The translations under genes and the position numbers were made by a program. A DNA stretch of 64,000 bases. Source: Pegea sp. RAD2-039. Its lineage: Eukaryota > Chordata > Thaliacea > Salpida > Salpidae. The stretch lies in NCBI GenBank assembly GCA_034620365.1, contig JAQGEQ010000071.1, positions 2,294,001 to 2,358,000 of the forward strand, written 5' to 3'. Shown here piece after piece: positions 12,301 through 24,700 of the stretch (within the stretch, counting starts at the first letter, position 1; each line of letters begins with the position of its first letter). Below the pieces are notes generated by a model. The model saw only the letters and a list, made by a program, of their open reading frames with translations, searched no databases and was not told the DNA's origin.

Positions 12301-15300
12301 ATTTTACATACTTGGTTAATAAAAACAAATTTAGATCGTAACTATTGAATACTGGTACCTATAATGTCGTAAATGTGTTTTGAATTATGTGATCAATAAA
12401 TTAGAATTTAGAAACTATTAGAGCATGAAAAGTAGCAGATGTAAAACAACTCCTGCCTCAAAAATAAAACAAAAGTGATAAAAGTTGTTTTTCCAAGAAT
12501 AAACTTTTTATAGAAAATTACTTCTTACTTGTCTAGACTTAATTAAGTAAGATAAATTTAGAGCACAATAAGTTTAATTTTGTATAAGAGCAACTTTTTT
12601 AAATACTCTTAATGAATAGTAACTGTAAATGTTTATTCAGACGTAGTTAAGGTTACAAAAACTATTTAATTAAATTGAATAATAGTTTGAAAATTACCTG
12701 AAAAACAAACTTTTCTGCAAAAGTTGGGTTATTAGTTCTTGGCTTGACTTTAGTTTGTTGTGAAATTCGTTCATCCGGTAGTAAAAAGAGTTTAACAAAG
12801 CTGTCACGAGGAACATTACCATGTTCCCTAGATATCAATTGTCTGACCTATAAGATTAAATCGACCATAAATGCTTTATTCACTAAAATAACAAATTTTG
12901 TTTTAAGTGAAAACTTAGTGCGGAAATCTGGCAAATTCATTTACGAAAATGGCGTTTGACCTTTAAGACTTCAACTGTAAGAGTTTCAACTGCTCCATCG
13001 TAAACCAGTTTAAACCATACTCTACCTATTCTACTTGGTGGTAAGTCTATTTCTGCTGAATGCCTAAATTAAACATTTATGAATTCTATGATAGCAATTG
13101 AAGATTAGAATTAAATACTAACTTGTACAATTCAGGTTTTATTCCGAGTATTTCAGCAGGACTTAAACCGGTTGGTGGCATGGCTTGTAGCAGGCTTTTA
13201 TCAAGAGTTGCAGATCGTTTTGTAACTAATGGTGATTTTCTTGATGTTGTTGGCTTGTAGTTTATCGACAAACGGCTTTCAGACATAGAAGCGTTTGAGA
13301 CATTATCAGTGTCTGAAATTATTAAAGTCTTCAACCCTTAACAGCAATTAGATGTGAAAAGTTTATCAAAATCATTAAAATAATTTCAAGAATTTTTTGT
13401 AGAATGTTTTAGAAAGTAGAATTTAACTCAACCTTAATTTGGTAAATCGTGTAGCAATGAGGAAACTGAACTCTATCTAACATTGTTGGAGTAATAATTA
13501 TAGTTTTTTATATTGAACAAAAATTGATTTTTTTGTTGAATAGCAAAGGTAGAATGAGTCCTGTTTGTTGTATCTTTGATTAATTCAAAATCAATGAAAC
13601 CAAATTGATTGAACTCTCGTAATACTACATACACAGAAGTTACTAGGCAAGACAAAATATGATGCTTGAAAATAGTAGACTGTGTAAAAATCTCTATTCA
13701 AATAAGTCGAATAATTTGATAATATAACTAAAGAACTTACCTGAATATAAAGTTCTGTTTTCACTTTCAAATACGGAAGACACTGAAGAAGCTGGGCTCA
13801 GAGAGAGTATATTACTATTGTTGGATTCGTTATGCGGTCGTCCATTACTATCAAAGCTGTGTGCACTCATACGTAAAAGCCTGTTATGATGCAACTTGTT
13901 GTTACATGCTGCTGACAAACTATTCGAGCCCTGTATACAAAATGTAATTTTGATAAATTTTACACAAAAAAGATTGAAAATTTACTTGTTATAGGCAACG
14001 TTAGAAACATCTAGAAACTTTAGATAACAGTAATTTGATTTCTTTAAGTTTGTAAGAAGCTTACATTTTTATATTTTGTTTATAGCATTTGTAAAAAAGG
14101 GTTAAAAGTTAGATAGAGTTTTGAAAATCTGTTTAAATCACCCAAAGCCAAAGCTAATAAAATAAGGTTTCGCTCATTCATGTATTTATTCTTTCATTAT
14201 CTATTCATCAGTTAACTTGAGCCCTTTAGTTGAGTTTATCTACAACATTTCCCAATTTCAAGGTCTTAGTGAATTGAGCTATTAAAATGGTTAAGTTTAA
14301 GATCAGTAGGGTCTTTTAGGAGAAATTTATTTAAAGCTTGTTGACAAAATTATAAAATTGGTAAATATTTTAATAGATAATTAAATTTAAGTTTTATAAA
14401 TATTGAAAAAATATTGACTTTAACTGAACATTTATATTTATTGTAATTAGTAGTCAATTAAAAGAAAAAATCTTCTATATTATTATTATTATTATACAAA
14501 AGTTCGCTCAACTAGAAAATTTTCTTTAAAAAACTCTTTTATTTGATTTACTTATTAATAAATTCGACAACTTCTCAATTTTTCTTTTATCGGTTTAGTT
14601 TAAAAAAAAATTTAATTTGGCAATTAGTGCAAGTTTATGTTTGATCATTACATTTTTCATGGGTTTAAAATAATATTTTTATTATTATTTTTTTATAATA
14701 ATCCATAAACTAAAAGCATAAAAATATTTAATTCAATTAATTATCAAACGGAACATTTGAGTGTGAAAGTTTAATATTGGAAAGCTGAAATGCCTGAAAA
14801 TTTTTAATTTAATTAATTAAGTTATTTTCAAAGAACTGAGACTTTAAACAATCGTTAAGGAGTGATTTTGGAAATTATAATTTTACAAACCATCATTTGA
14901 TTATCAATTAAAGTTACATTTACCTTCTTTAATGCTTTTTAAGTAGATTGATTTTTGCTTAGATACTTATTTGATGTAGCAACTAAAACCACAAACTAAT
15001 TTTGTTAAAATAATGTTAGAATAAAAGCACTTAGTGTTTAACTATGATTTTTTACGTACAAAATCGGTAAAAGTGTTATCATTAAAAACAAATGTAAAGT
15101 GATGAAGCTAAATGAATAGAATATTTTATAATTCTGATCCAAAATTAAAATTTTATGAAGCTATAAGCTATTGTTAAGCTATTGAAATACTCACTGATTT
15201 TCTACCTCTTGGAGGTAAAGCAAACGGAATACTTTTTGGGATTGTAGGATATCTTGACATATCTGTTGATGAGCTTGGAGGTCTTGATCGAATTCCGACT

Positions 15301-15330
15301 GTAGTTCCACTTAACTCTTGTGAGCGATTT
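9382..15330 (-). CDS. Syt14/16: Synaptotagmin-14/16-like double-C2 protein, 5' end not found
   Basis: Nine exons on the minus strand join in frame (488 visible residues): 15330-15195, 13930-13741, 13336-13123, 13063-12961, 12847-12698, 10580-10419, 10191-10065, 9958-9803, 9608-9382. The first three encode a Ser/Pro-rich linker. C2A follows (GRVWFKLVYDGAVETLTVEV, DSFVKLFLLPDE, PTFAEKFVFQV, CLRLSVYDAA, RHLIGHAL, EYLWRDLDD). C2B starts GELNIGLSYIPNLNRLNVVI and ends HWQDAISKSCQICTKWHPL. That Cys-x3-Trp-His ending is typical of SYT14/16, not of classical synaptotagmins. Several Ca2+-binding aspartates are missing (YDAAKG in C2A, SNGIYVK in C2B), fitting the Ca2+-independent trafficking role known for SYT14/16. 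The 15330 exon begins in mid-codon, so one or more N-terminal exons lie upstream. The intron 12697-10581 contains GHITM-C on the opposite strand. The donor after 12961 (GTCAAA) is weak. Confidence 0.85.
10560..12517 (+). repeat. Segmental duplication unit carrying GHITM-C, inside a synaptotagmin intron
   Basis: Near-identical partner of 5119-7045. Its left edge overlaps the first 20 bp or so of a synaptotagmin C2A coding exon (ending at 10580) and its splice acceptor. The rest fills the intron 10581-12697. Because the exon edge is functional here and orphaned in the other unit, this locus looks like the source of the 5' part of the GHITM-B unit. Confidence 0.8.
11190..12221 (+). CDS. GHITM: GHITM/TMBIM5-like protein, copy C, nested antisense in the synaptotagmin gene
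   Basis: A single-exon gene of 343 codons from the ATG at 11190 (an in-frame TTG lies at 11175). It is almost identical to copy B at its N terminus but has replacements at conserved places: CAPNEKFLNWGGPL has become NWAGPL preceded by AIC for AMC, GLGVVFL has become GLDVVFL (a charge inside a membrane segment), SQSPELL has become FQSPMLL, and IYMDTINIF has become IYMNTIDIF (N325). The C-terminal tail is shortened to IMDNSNDY and loses the basic end. HDTQ (D292) is kept. The frame is fully open, so it may be expressed, but the pattern looks like relaxed constraint or a new role. It lies wholly within a 2.1 kb intron of the opposite-strand gene. Confidence 0.9.
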   Translation: MLNLSKILLKNQSLIKSGFQKNFNRLKSFESNNFFSEKIKSICKPQTVQFSTSPKNWQKIKLKLSSNSERVGIAALGAGQIALAGSSLLGLGALCYYGLGLSSTPGIIDEAALWPKYVQERIRDVYMHFLVSLAATAVSSYAVFQSPMLLRLVSKNGFLGIALTIAALMGTSMLCNSIEYTPGFGAKQLSWLLHTSVLGAVIAPLTVLGGPLLLRAAIYTAGVCGGMSTVAICAPNEKFLNWAGPLAAGLDVVFLASIGSAFLPPTGAVGLSLYSISMYGGLVLLSLFILHDTQRIVYEAKNHPENWSNSKTFDPIRQSMSIYMNTIDIFTTIARIMDNSNDY

Positions 15331-18300
15331 CTGTAAAGTAAAAAACCCATATGAGAACGTTTAAAAAATCGATAATTTTTTTGCTTTCTCTCGTAAACTT
15401 TTAGGTTAGCAAGTGTTAAATACCATTTAACATTTTGACTGACACTTAAGCTGATGATATGAAATGAAAGAAAAGTATTTAGTTCAACAACTTTGTCAAA
15501 AATGATGTAAAATAAAAAATAGCTTGTTGAAATTAAATATTTAAGATAGTCTCCAATTAACATTATGAAGTGCTGTTTTACGTGAAAATACATCAATGAA
15601 AATGACATATTTGTTTAAGAAAAAATGTAATATGTTTAAAATGAAATATAAAAACTAGAGATATTGAATTTTAGAATTACAACAGTTCAATAAACTTTTA
15701 CAAATCTTATATGGTTGAAGAAAATTAAATTTATTTCTGAAGTACCATAGATACACAAAACTCGCAAAATCGGTAGAAATTTTTAAGACTATGACAACTA
15801 CTGACTGCTTTAAGATTTATGAATAATTCATTATCAAAAACATTGAATTTTCATGAAATTAAATTATAGAATACACATATATGCTGTTTAATGTTGAATC
15901 TTACTTATTTGCTCTACTAGTGGTTGGTGAGTATATTGCACAATTAATCAAATTATTCAACATTTTAGATTTTTTATCTCTTAGAAATAACCACAAGAAA
16001 TATTCAATAATATTTTAATAAATTTGATGATCTAAAAGTTTCGATTAAATATTAGTAGAAAATAATTTCAAGTTCGCTAAATTGTAAAAAATAAAACTAT
16101 TCTTTAACCTGGTTGAAAAAATTGTTATTAATCAATTTTTTTATTTTTTATTCTTAAAAAACAACTCTTTGAACAAAATTTTTATTGACAGAAAAAACTA
16201 CTTTTATCTCCGATAGTCTGACTAAGTAGAGAACCTCTAAATTAAGTGATACATTGAAAGATTACAGATTTTTAAAAAGAAACTTTTTCGTTCTACATAA
16301 AATTTTAATTCTTTTCCTTGATTAATCGTAAAGCTTTTTTCCCACATAAAACTTTACTACCAGCGACTACAAAAGTGTGATCAGATGAAAATAGTATTAG
16401 CACTAAAGATAGATCAAGTTATATTAGAAAAATATGATACTGCAGTGCTATCTAGTGACACCATAACTTGTACTCTTCATTTAGACTAAAGTAGCTTCAA
16501 GAGTTATTAACAAATAGTTACAGATAAAACAAATTTAACAATTTTTCAAAAAAAAAAAACAATTATTGAATAAACATAATCACATGTATTTTCTGAATTT
16601 AAAATAATTTAAATTTAATTTAAAGGGTATTTCGTTCAAACACTTTCTGTCTAAAAACATATAAAATTAAAGATATTATCTGTTTAATGAACATCTTATT
16701 TCAATTTAACCTTTTTAAACAATTTCATTAGACCTTGTGAGTTGAGTAATGATGAAATTTAAGTGTCTCTTCCAATAAGTCCTAAATGATCTTATACCAA
16801 ACGGTGTAAAAAGTTCAACATAAAATCAAATGTTTATATCTTTCATATTTACTTCTATTCAAAAAATATATTTTTTATATAACTGAATAAACAAATGACA
16901 AAAATGCTTTCAATCATTTGACATTTGAATATTACAGAGAAAACAAGGTTCAAATATCATCTTGATTTGATGAGCTTACTGAGACATTTAATACCACATT
17001 TGCTGAGTAACATATAAGAATTATCCTTATTATTGTTTGAAAGGAAAAATCAATTTGAAAAACAAAAGATTATAAAAAAAAATAGTTCCAACCTTACATA
17101 TAAATCTTAGTAAAACGCTGGCGACAATTTAATCTAAAATGAAATTTTTTAATCGCTTATTTGAAAATTCGTTATTTAAACTTTCAGTATTATAAATACA
17201 TTGAAATAAAAACTTTAAATCTAATTAAACAAATAAATTAAATAAGCATGAAAACCAACTTTTTTAGATCAGAGCTCGATCATTACAAAACTTTGCAGCA
17301 AAAACAAGATCAATTTTTCTTTTAGATAGTTGTTGTTTGCATGAACAGAACTGAACATCTTTGCTCTTAGCTTACACAATCATTAGAAACAAAAAAAGCG
17401 TACAGGTGAAGGTGATACGAGTCAACCAGGTAACGCTAAAAATTTAGATGTGAAAAATTATGACAAGATATATAAAAAAGTACCATGAAAATTGTTTTTG
17501 CCAGTTTTATGACATTTTGTAAATTTAAGTTCAACTGTACACTAATAGATGAACAAAATCAATATATGAGTACTGCAGAAACTTATACAAAAATATTCAA
17601 TAAAATAAACAAACAACTTCATAGTTTTCAATTGATCAAAATGTTTTTTATGTAAATAAACTTTTTAAATTTTATTGCTTTTGAATATTTATAATGGCTC
17701 AATAACAAAGAAGTTAGTTTTTAAGTTAAAAACAGCTTAAAAAACTTACAACTTTGAACTTATATTGACTATTTAAACAAAAACTCGTGGTCATTGATCG
17801 TCAAAATTTCTGTTTCAAACTTTATCAGGTCAACATCAAAAATAACTAAAAAGTTTTTAACAGTTAAAACAAAAAAAATTAAAGTTGAAACCAACCTGTT
17901 AGAGAACCTGGCAAAAACCATGAAATGTGTTTATTATATCTATAGATAAAATCGAAGGAAAAAATTTAAGTTCAATAAAAATATTTCACAATTTTAAACA
18001 ACAGTATTTTTCAAGTAAACTTTTTTTTACAAAAAACTTCATGCTTGTTTCTACCAGAAGTTCTCAAAGTTGACTATTGTTGTTTCATTTCAAGTAGAGC
18101 CATGAAAACTATTGAATGAAGCTCAACAGAACCTTTAGAACACCTCACTTTCTACAAAGCTAAAACAGCAATTACTGTCTGAATAAAACTCCAAAGGTAA
18201 CACTCAATAATTTTAATTTGATCTAACAACAATTCTTTTATTAAAATAGTTTATTCAGAAGTGTTATATACCAATCAATCATGGCTTAGTCATAAAACGT

Positions 18301-21119
18301 TTTCTTGTCTTGTTGCACTTATAAGTTGAGAATTGAATTATTTAGTACTTGAATCACTTTGGTGATTAATTCTAGCTAAAGAATATTTTATAATTTGTTA
18401 AATAAAATTATTTAGTTAAAAGGATTTAAAACTGTTTTCTAGATTAATTAAATTATTCAAAAGAAATTTGGAAAGAAAGCTCAGTACGCTTTTAAAGTGT
18501 TAGAAAGAATATAGACTATAAATAAAATTTTTGATTGACTAAATAAATGAACAAAGCCGTAAAAGATGTTTAAATTTAGATTTTTTACTAGTTGTTTACT
18601 ATAGAGTGAAAATTTAATGTCATATGGTATATACTCTGAACGTTAATAGACTTGTCTAGTAGGCAGTTGCTAAATTGTTATCAGAACAAATTTAGTAAGT
18701 AAGTTTTGAAGTAACTCCAACTCGATTTAAGTTTTAGATCTAAGGAATTCAAACTTATAGAGTATAAAAAATAATTGTCAAAATAATCTTATGAATTTTA
18801 AGTCTATGCAAAATCTTTTCATAACATAAGACGGTTAATACAGAAATATTATTTGTTAATTCTCAGTTTAATCAAATATTGATAGATATTTAAGATATGC
18901 AGTTAACTAAAGCCATTACAAGACTTTAAGTTCAAGTAATTGCTCCTGTTTACTTTTATGTAACAGTTTCTACAAAGTGACGAAGTGCTGAAGTAATATT
19001 TATTTTGGAAAGCCAATTCTGGCTAAGGTGCTATTTACCTTTTTGAACTTTTTTATATCCTACATTTTTTATATAAGATTGTAATCTTTACATAACGAGT
19101 CAAGCTGTTCGAAATGAAAAGATATGAAAATGAAAAAATTATTTTTGATTAGCTGTAAATTAATATTATTAAATTTTAAAATTCATTTAAGGCTAAAAAA
19201 CTCTAAAAACTAAAAAAAAAATTTTTAGCTTAAATGATTTAACTGATGATTGCAAAGATTATATTAAAAGAAGCATAATAAACTTTCTTCGATTGCTGTA
19301 TTTAAAATATAATAATAAAATTCTGTCTGAATCTCGCAGATTATTTTATATTTATTTAAACAAGGACTTCGTAAGATATTTAAACGTAGAAAATGTCTAG
19401 TCTTATTTGTCTAAAGATTTCAATAAATCAATGATATTTCGTAAATAAACTTCGAATAATTATCATTTATTGTTTGTAAAAAATTTAAACTTTACTTAAA
19501 TTTATGAAGATTTTAAGAAATTTACAAAAAAAGTTCTAGAATTAAAAAATGAAAATTTTTTTAAAGCTTACTCTGAAAATGGAAAAGACGTATCATCAGT
19601 AATTGCTTCAATTTTGATTAAAGAAGGTGCTGAGTTTGGCTGGCATTCTGCATTATGAGATGGAAACCAAAAAACAAAGTACTTGAAACAGTATTCATTC
19701 AGACAAAAAAATCTTTTCATCTTTACATGTAGGTGGAATACAAGTAAATATATCTGGCGTTTAATTGAAAGCTTTCATACTTCTAGTTGAAGCAAATTTG
19801 CTTAAGATAGATCTCGCACGAAAAACGTCATTTTGAGAAAAATAATAGGTTGGTTTTATTTGTGGTGACTTTAGTTTTGTTTGGTTTTACTTGAAATGTT
19901 TTAACTATTCACAAGTTCAAAAACATTTTTCAATTATATTTTGTAATAAAATATATTTACTTTTATGTTATCTGTTCAAACGTGAATAAGAATTGTTTAT
20001 TTGATAGTTTTTAAAGACTAACTCATTTAATCAAGTGAAATATTATTGGTTCTACATTTTAAAACAGAAAAATATAAAATTATAAAAATCATTTCTTATG
20101 TAAACAATGTTTAACAAAATTTAAATTTGTTTCTCACTAGCTTACGAGTTACAATTTTATTTAATGTATCTCCGTAGTTAAATAAAACAAAATGTATAAA
20201 CAAATTATCAGTTTTTGGCTTCTTTTCAACTACCACAGTTGTAATGATTTGATTAAATCTTTTGGTCAACTATGAAGTTATTGCTACTTTGTCTAAAACG
20301 TTGTATGTAGTAGTAGTAAATAAAACCACTGGTAATCAATCACATATAAATAATTAAATTTAATACTATAAATGGCTCTTACTTTTGCCATACTATTTTA
20401 GGCGTACTTTAAAAAAAGTAATTTTTACAAGTTTACAACAAAATCAAACATATGTAAAAAAATATCTCTTAAACTTTGCTTTCATCCATATAAATTTGAA
20501 TTATATTTAATTTTCTGATACTGTTTAATTGTTGATTGAAACCATGAACAATTACTTTTTTATTTTTGGCGTTTAATCAGGACTTATTGGTTTTTCATAA
20601 ATAATAAAATCAAGACTAATGGCAAACTATCTAATTGCTATTCAGATCATCATTATGTAACTTATCAGTTAAATTTTTGCTACAAACAGCTAGGTATAGA
20701 ATTTTTAATTAAAAAAACAGTAGAGTTAAATGTATAATTATTGTAATAATAATAATCATTTACATAGCATAAGAACACCTTTCAGAAGGTTTAGAGGGTT
20801 ACAAACAGGGTTTAGGAACTGCAAACAAAGTTTAGAGGGTGTAAACAAAGTTTAAATTCTTGAAAACAGAGCAAGTATAAAGACACTTGAAATTTACTTT
20901 AAATTGACGCACATTACTGTACACTTATAGCAGTTATGAAAACAGGTCACATGGTTTAATCAAGCATAGTTTAGCAAAATGCCTCTTCAGTTTGATCATA
21001 ACAATAGTAGAAAATGTTTATGAACTGCATTTATAAGTGGTTCTAGCTTGGTTTTTAATACTTCACCCATAAAAAGTAATAAATCATTTTTGTTATATTT
21101 GTGATTTATCATTTATTTA
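15331..21119. other. Long AT-rich stretch; upstream synaptotagmin exons may lie here
   Basis: No gene recognised on either strand. The first visible synaptotagmin exon (ending at 15330) needs two bases from an upstream exon, so part of this stretch is probably intron. I could not identify that exon. The frame 15174-15608 is open well past the acceptor at 15330, but the part upstream of that acceptor lacks coding character. A short minisatellite sits at 20789-20870. Confidence 0.5.
20789..20870 (+). repeat. Four-copy minisatellite, unit about 20-21 bp
   Basis: Four imperfect head-to-tail units start at 20789, 20810, 20830 and 20850. Each begins GTTTA and ends with an AAACA-type block (for example GTTTAGGAACTGCAAACAAA). 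No coding frame or gene is attached. Confidence 0.8.
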
Positions 21120-21347
21120 TTTAACGCGTGGCTGCAACATACAAAATTCAACAGCTCTTATAGCGGACAGTCAATTATAGTCAAGTCACCAGTTTTGTTC
21201 CTCAGGGTTCTGTTCTGGGTAACTTTTTCTTTTCAATTTTCATCGAAGACTATCAGAAGACTTGTAGCAGTAGATATGTTAGTGTATGTATATGCAGATG
21301 ACATAAAGCTTTTATCTTGAAATCCTTGACAAATTTATTCTGTTCTA
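21120..21347 (+). mobile_element. CR1-like LINE fragment, reverse-transcriptase core
   Basis: Translates in two frames to non-LTR reverse-transcriptase motifs: VPQGSVLG followed by a hydrophobic FSIFIED-like stretch, then VYVYADDIKLL (the YADD catalytic box). It is related to the two larger copies to the right but keeps VPQGSVLG where both of those read VPQGF. It is cut off on the right at a copied piece of synaptotagmin sequence beginning about 21348. Stops and a frame change show it is dead. Confidence 0.8.
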
Positions 21348-21740
21348 CAAAAACTATTTAATTAAATTGAAAAATATTTTGGAAATTACCTGAAAAACAA
21401 ACTTTTCTGCAAAAGTTGGGTTATTAGTTCTTGGCTTGACTTTAGTTTGTTGTGAAATTCGTTCATCCAGTAGTAAAAAGAGTTTAACAAAGCTGTCACG
21501 AGGAACATTACCATGTTCCCTAGATATCAATTGTCTGACCTATAAGATTAAATCGACCATAAATGCTTTATTCACTAAAATAACAAATTTTGTTTTAAGT
21601 GAAAACTTAGTGCGGAAATCTGGCAAATTCATTTACGAAAATGGCGTTTGACCTTTAAGACTTCAACTGTAAGAGTTTCAACTGCTCCACCGTAAACCAG
21701 TTTAAACCATACTCTACCTATTCTACTTGGTGGTAAGTCT
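21348..21740 (-). pseudogene. Copied fragment of synaptotagmin-14/16-like C2A exons
   Basis: Nearly identical to about 12655-13050 of the synaptotagmin gene. It includes a whole 150-bp C2A exon (21539-21390, identical except one base), the intron between, and most of the preceding exon (about 21740-21653, where the copy stops). Because the intron is retained this is a genomic duplication and not a processed copy. It is isolated between LINE fragments on both sides, so it cannot make a C2 domain unless it is spliced as an alternative exon. Confidence 0.9.
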
Positions 21741-24700
21741 AATAAGTTCTTCTCGCTGACATAGATTCTCACAAATAACATCTATTAATTTAGAAATATA
21801 GAGAGCAAAAGATGTAATTCATGGCATTTCAGTAGTCCCCAAAGCATATAACAGTGAACAATTACATATAATTATAGTAATACTAAAAAAAAGAAAAATT
21901 CACAGTTTAGAAATGGCAGTGTTGGCAATGTTATAACGGTTCAACTTTTTCTTGAACAACACGAGTGATTCTGACATGACAATGTCTGATGGCAGCTGGT
22001 TCCATGTACTAATTGTGCGGTATGAGAAAAAATTCAATTTGATTAATGTGGTGATATAGGCTTATTAAGATGTAATGTGTGTCGTCTGAGTTAATATAAC
22101 TTGAGGGAAGGACTAAATGAAAAAAAAGCATCGAATTTAAGGTCAACTAAATTGTGGATAATATTAAAAATAAGAAGAATTAAAAAGTATTTAATCCATC
22201 GAATTTTCAAAGTATCTAAATTTTAGGAAGCTACGACGATGTTTATAACTATCGTATCTAATATTAAGTTTCCTGCATACCAATCTCGTAAATGTTGCCT
22301 GAACAGCTTCGGTTTTTTTTATATCATCAACTTGATATGGCATCCATGCACTGACGTTATATTCAAGAAGTATGGATCCTTAGAATTAAAGGTCTTTATA
22401 ATGAGGTAGACAAGGTTGATTGATTTTCCAAAGAGTTTGGAAACATAATTGTGCCATTTAAAATCAGATGACAGAGTAATGCCGAGGTCTAGGACCGACG
22501 ATACTCGTTGAATAATAAATCCATTTATGGAGTATTGTTTGAAGGAGCTTGCAGCTGGCTTACGAGAAAAAGTTATAAGTTCAGACTTTGTTGGCTGGAT
22601 TCTGAGCTGCCAACTCGTAGACCAGTTTTCTACAATGTTTAGTGCAGTTAGAAGTTTTAAAGGATTACAAGATGATAGCTTGATGTCATCTGCATAAACA
22701 AACACACTGACATCATCTACTGCTACTACTAGTCTTCTGATGAGATCTTCAATAAAAATTAAAAAGAGAAGCGAAACCCTGAGGAACACTACTAGTGACA
22801 TGACTAGGAGTATATAAAGATCTTTCAACACAAGTTTGTTGGATTCTACCCGATAATTAATCTTCAATCCACTGTAAGCTAAAGTTGTTGATTTTTAAGT
22901 TTTTCAATACAGTGATGAGTTTGTTGTGTGAGACAGAATCAAACGCTTTAGCAAAATATATTTGAATAAGTTTATATTTTATTTAAATATTGCTTATAAG
23001 TTGTGATAAAATTATTTTTAGTAAGTGATTTGTATATTACTTGACACAAATTATTGTATTTGAATAATAAATTAATTCAACCTTTTTTATTTGGTTACAC
23101 TAAACATCTTTCATAAAAGTAAAAACTATGAAGGATCCAAATAAAAGTGGCAAGACGTTCAAAGTACGTTCAAGTGAATAGAAAAATTCAGACAAACCGA
23201 CTTTATCAAATTAAGGTTCATTAAGAGATCTTGCATTAAGCTTGTGATTTATGAAACCACAAAACATTGTTTTGCTAGCTGAAGATAAGACTGTACTTTC
23301 TTTTCCTAAACAGAAATTAGAAATAGATTTCTTGTAAACTATACAAAGATCTTTGTACAGGGATTTGATGAAAGAGTCTGCTTTAGTAGAGTTGAAAACA
23401 TAAATCCAGTTAACACCTGATAGAAGCTTGTTTATACCATTATATTTTCCACGATAAAAATTCCTTGTGCTTGAAGTTTTAATGTTCATGGAAAAAGTTT
23501 GATGGAGCTTGAATTTAATCATGTTGTGATTGCATGTCAGAGCAAAATGTTCTTTTTGATCAACGTAGATAATGTTCTCAGGTTTTGATGTGATAATAAG
23601 ATCCAAAGTATTACCACTAACTTGGGTCGGAAAAGTAACCATCTTAGATAGGTTATTGGCAGCAAGAAAGCTTATAAGGGCATGACCTAAAATAACTGAA
23701 TTAGGATTGTCGCTATACAAGTTAAAGGATTTTCTCATAAATTCTGAATTCGGGTTATTCCAATCAATTTTACTAAACTTAAATCCCCCCAACCAAAATA
23801 TTTAACTTAGGACACACTACACTCTTCAAAACCTTCAGTAAAGCCTTAACAGTAGCCCATCATTAGTTTTAGAGGGTGGTAGGTAGGTACATATAAAACG
23901 AGAAAATTTGGACTTTGAGTAATGAAAATCATAAGCGATAATCTCAAACCCTGGACAATTAATGGGATCGATCTGAATTCTAGAGATCATTGGTGCAAGC
24001 GATGTTTTGTAAATTACGCAAACACCGCCGCCACTATCATACAGTCTGTCACAAAGCAAAACACAAAAAAGATTACCGTCAACCAGAAAAGAATCAGGAT
24101 AAAACGATTTTAACCAAGTTTCAGTAATAAAAACAAATGTAAAATCTTGAGAATGCAAAAGAGCTTTCAACTGGAAAATTTTGTTAATAATCTACCGTGT
24201 GTTGAAGAGCATACCTAATGTAATAGAGAAATTGTCTTTTTGACGCTTGTGAGATTTGATGATAGGCTTCTGTGAATTGATATCTTAGGCTGGAAGGATG
24301 GTATTCACAATTGTGTGTGGAGAGAGTTTGAACAAAGAAGATGTGGGGCCAGAGGTTATTTACCAACTCTATTTTTTGAAAAAAACGTTTGCAATTCTCA
24401 AGGCCCATGGTGGACCTCAAACTTTGTATTTTAAATCAGTTGGTTGTTCCTTCTAATTTCGGTTATACGCCTCTTTTAGAAGACGCTTATTTTTTTAGCA
24501 ATCATCTTCACACATATCATGTGCTACTCTAATGCACTCGAATTTTTTGTCAAGCTTTACATTTATACAGCTTGGCAAGAAACTTGCGTTTGTCCCAGCT
24601 TTCCTGAAAGGACACTTTCAACGGTCTTTGATGATCTGAGCTTTTCTCTCTAAGTCTAGTCATTGATACCAATGGACCTTCCACAAAATCAAGGCTGTAA

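Noticed and set aside
12744-12959. Plus-strand 71-codon frame, repeated at 21436-21651
   Set aside because: It is the antisense shadow of a C2A exon and its intron. The repeat of the frame only reflects the duplicated fragment.
17390-17445. Possible small exon near AGTCAACCAG|GTAACG on the plus strand
   Set aside because: No partner exon, no homology and no consistent phase could be found.
19540-19830. Short coding-like stretch (ENGKDVSSVIASILIKEG, then broken)
   Set aside because: Possibly an old transposon scrap, but no motif identifies it and frames break quickly.
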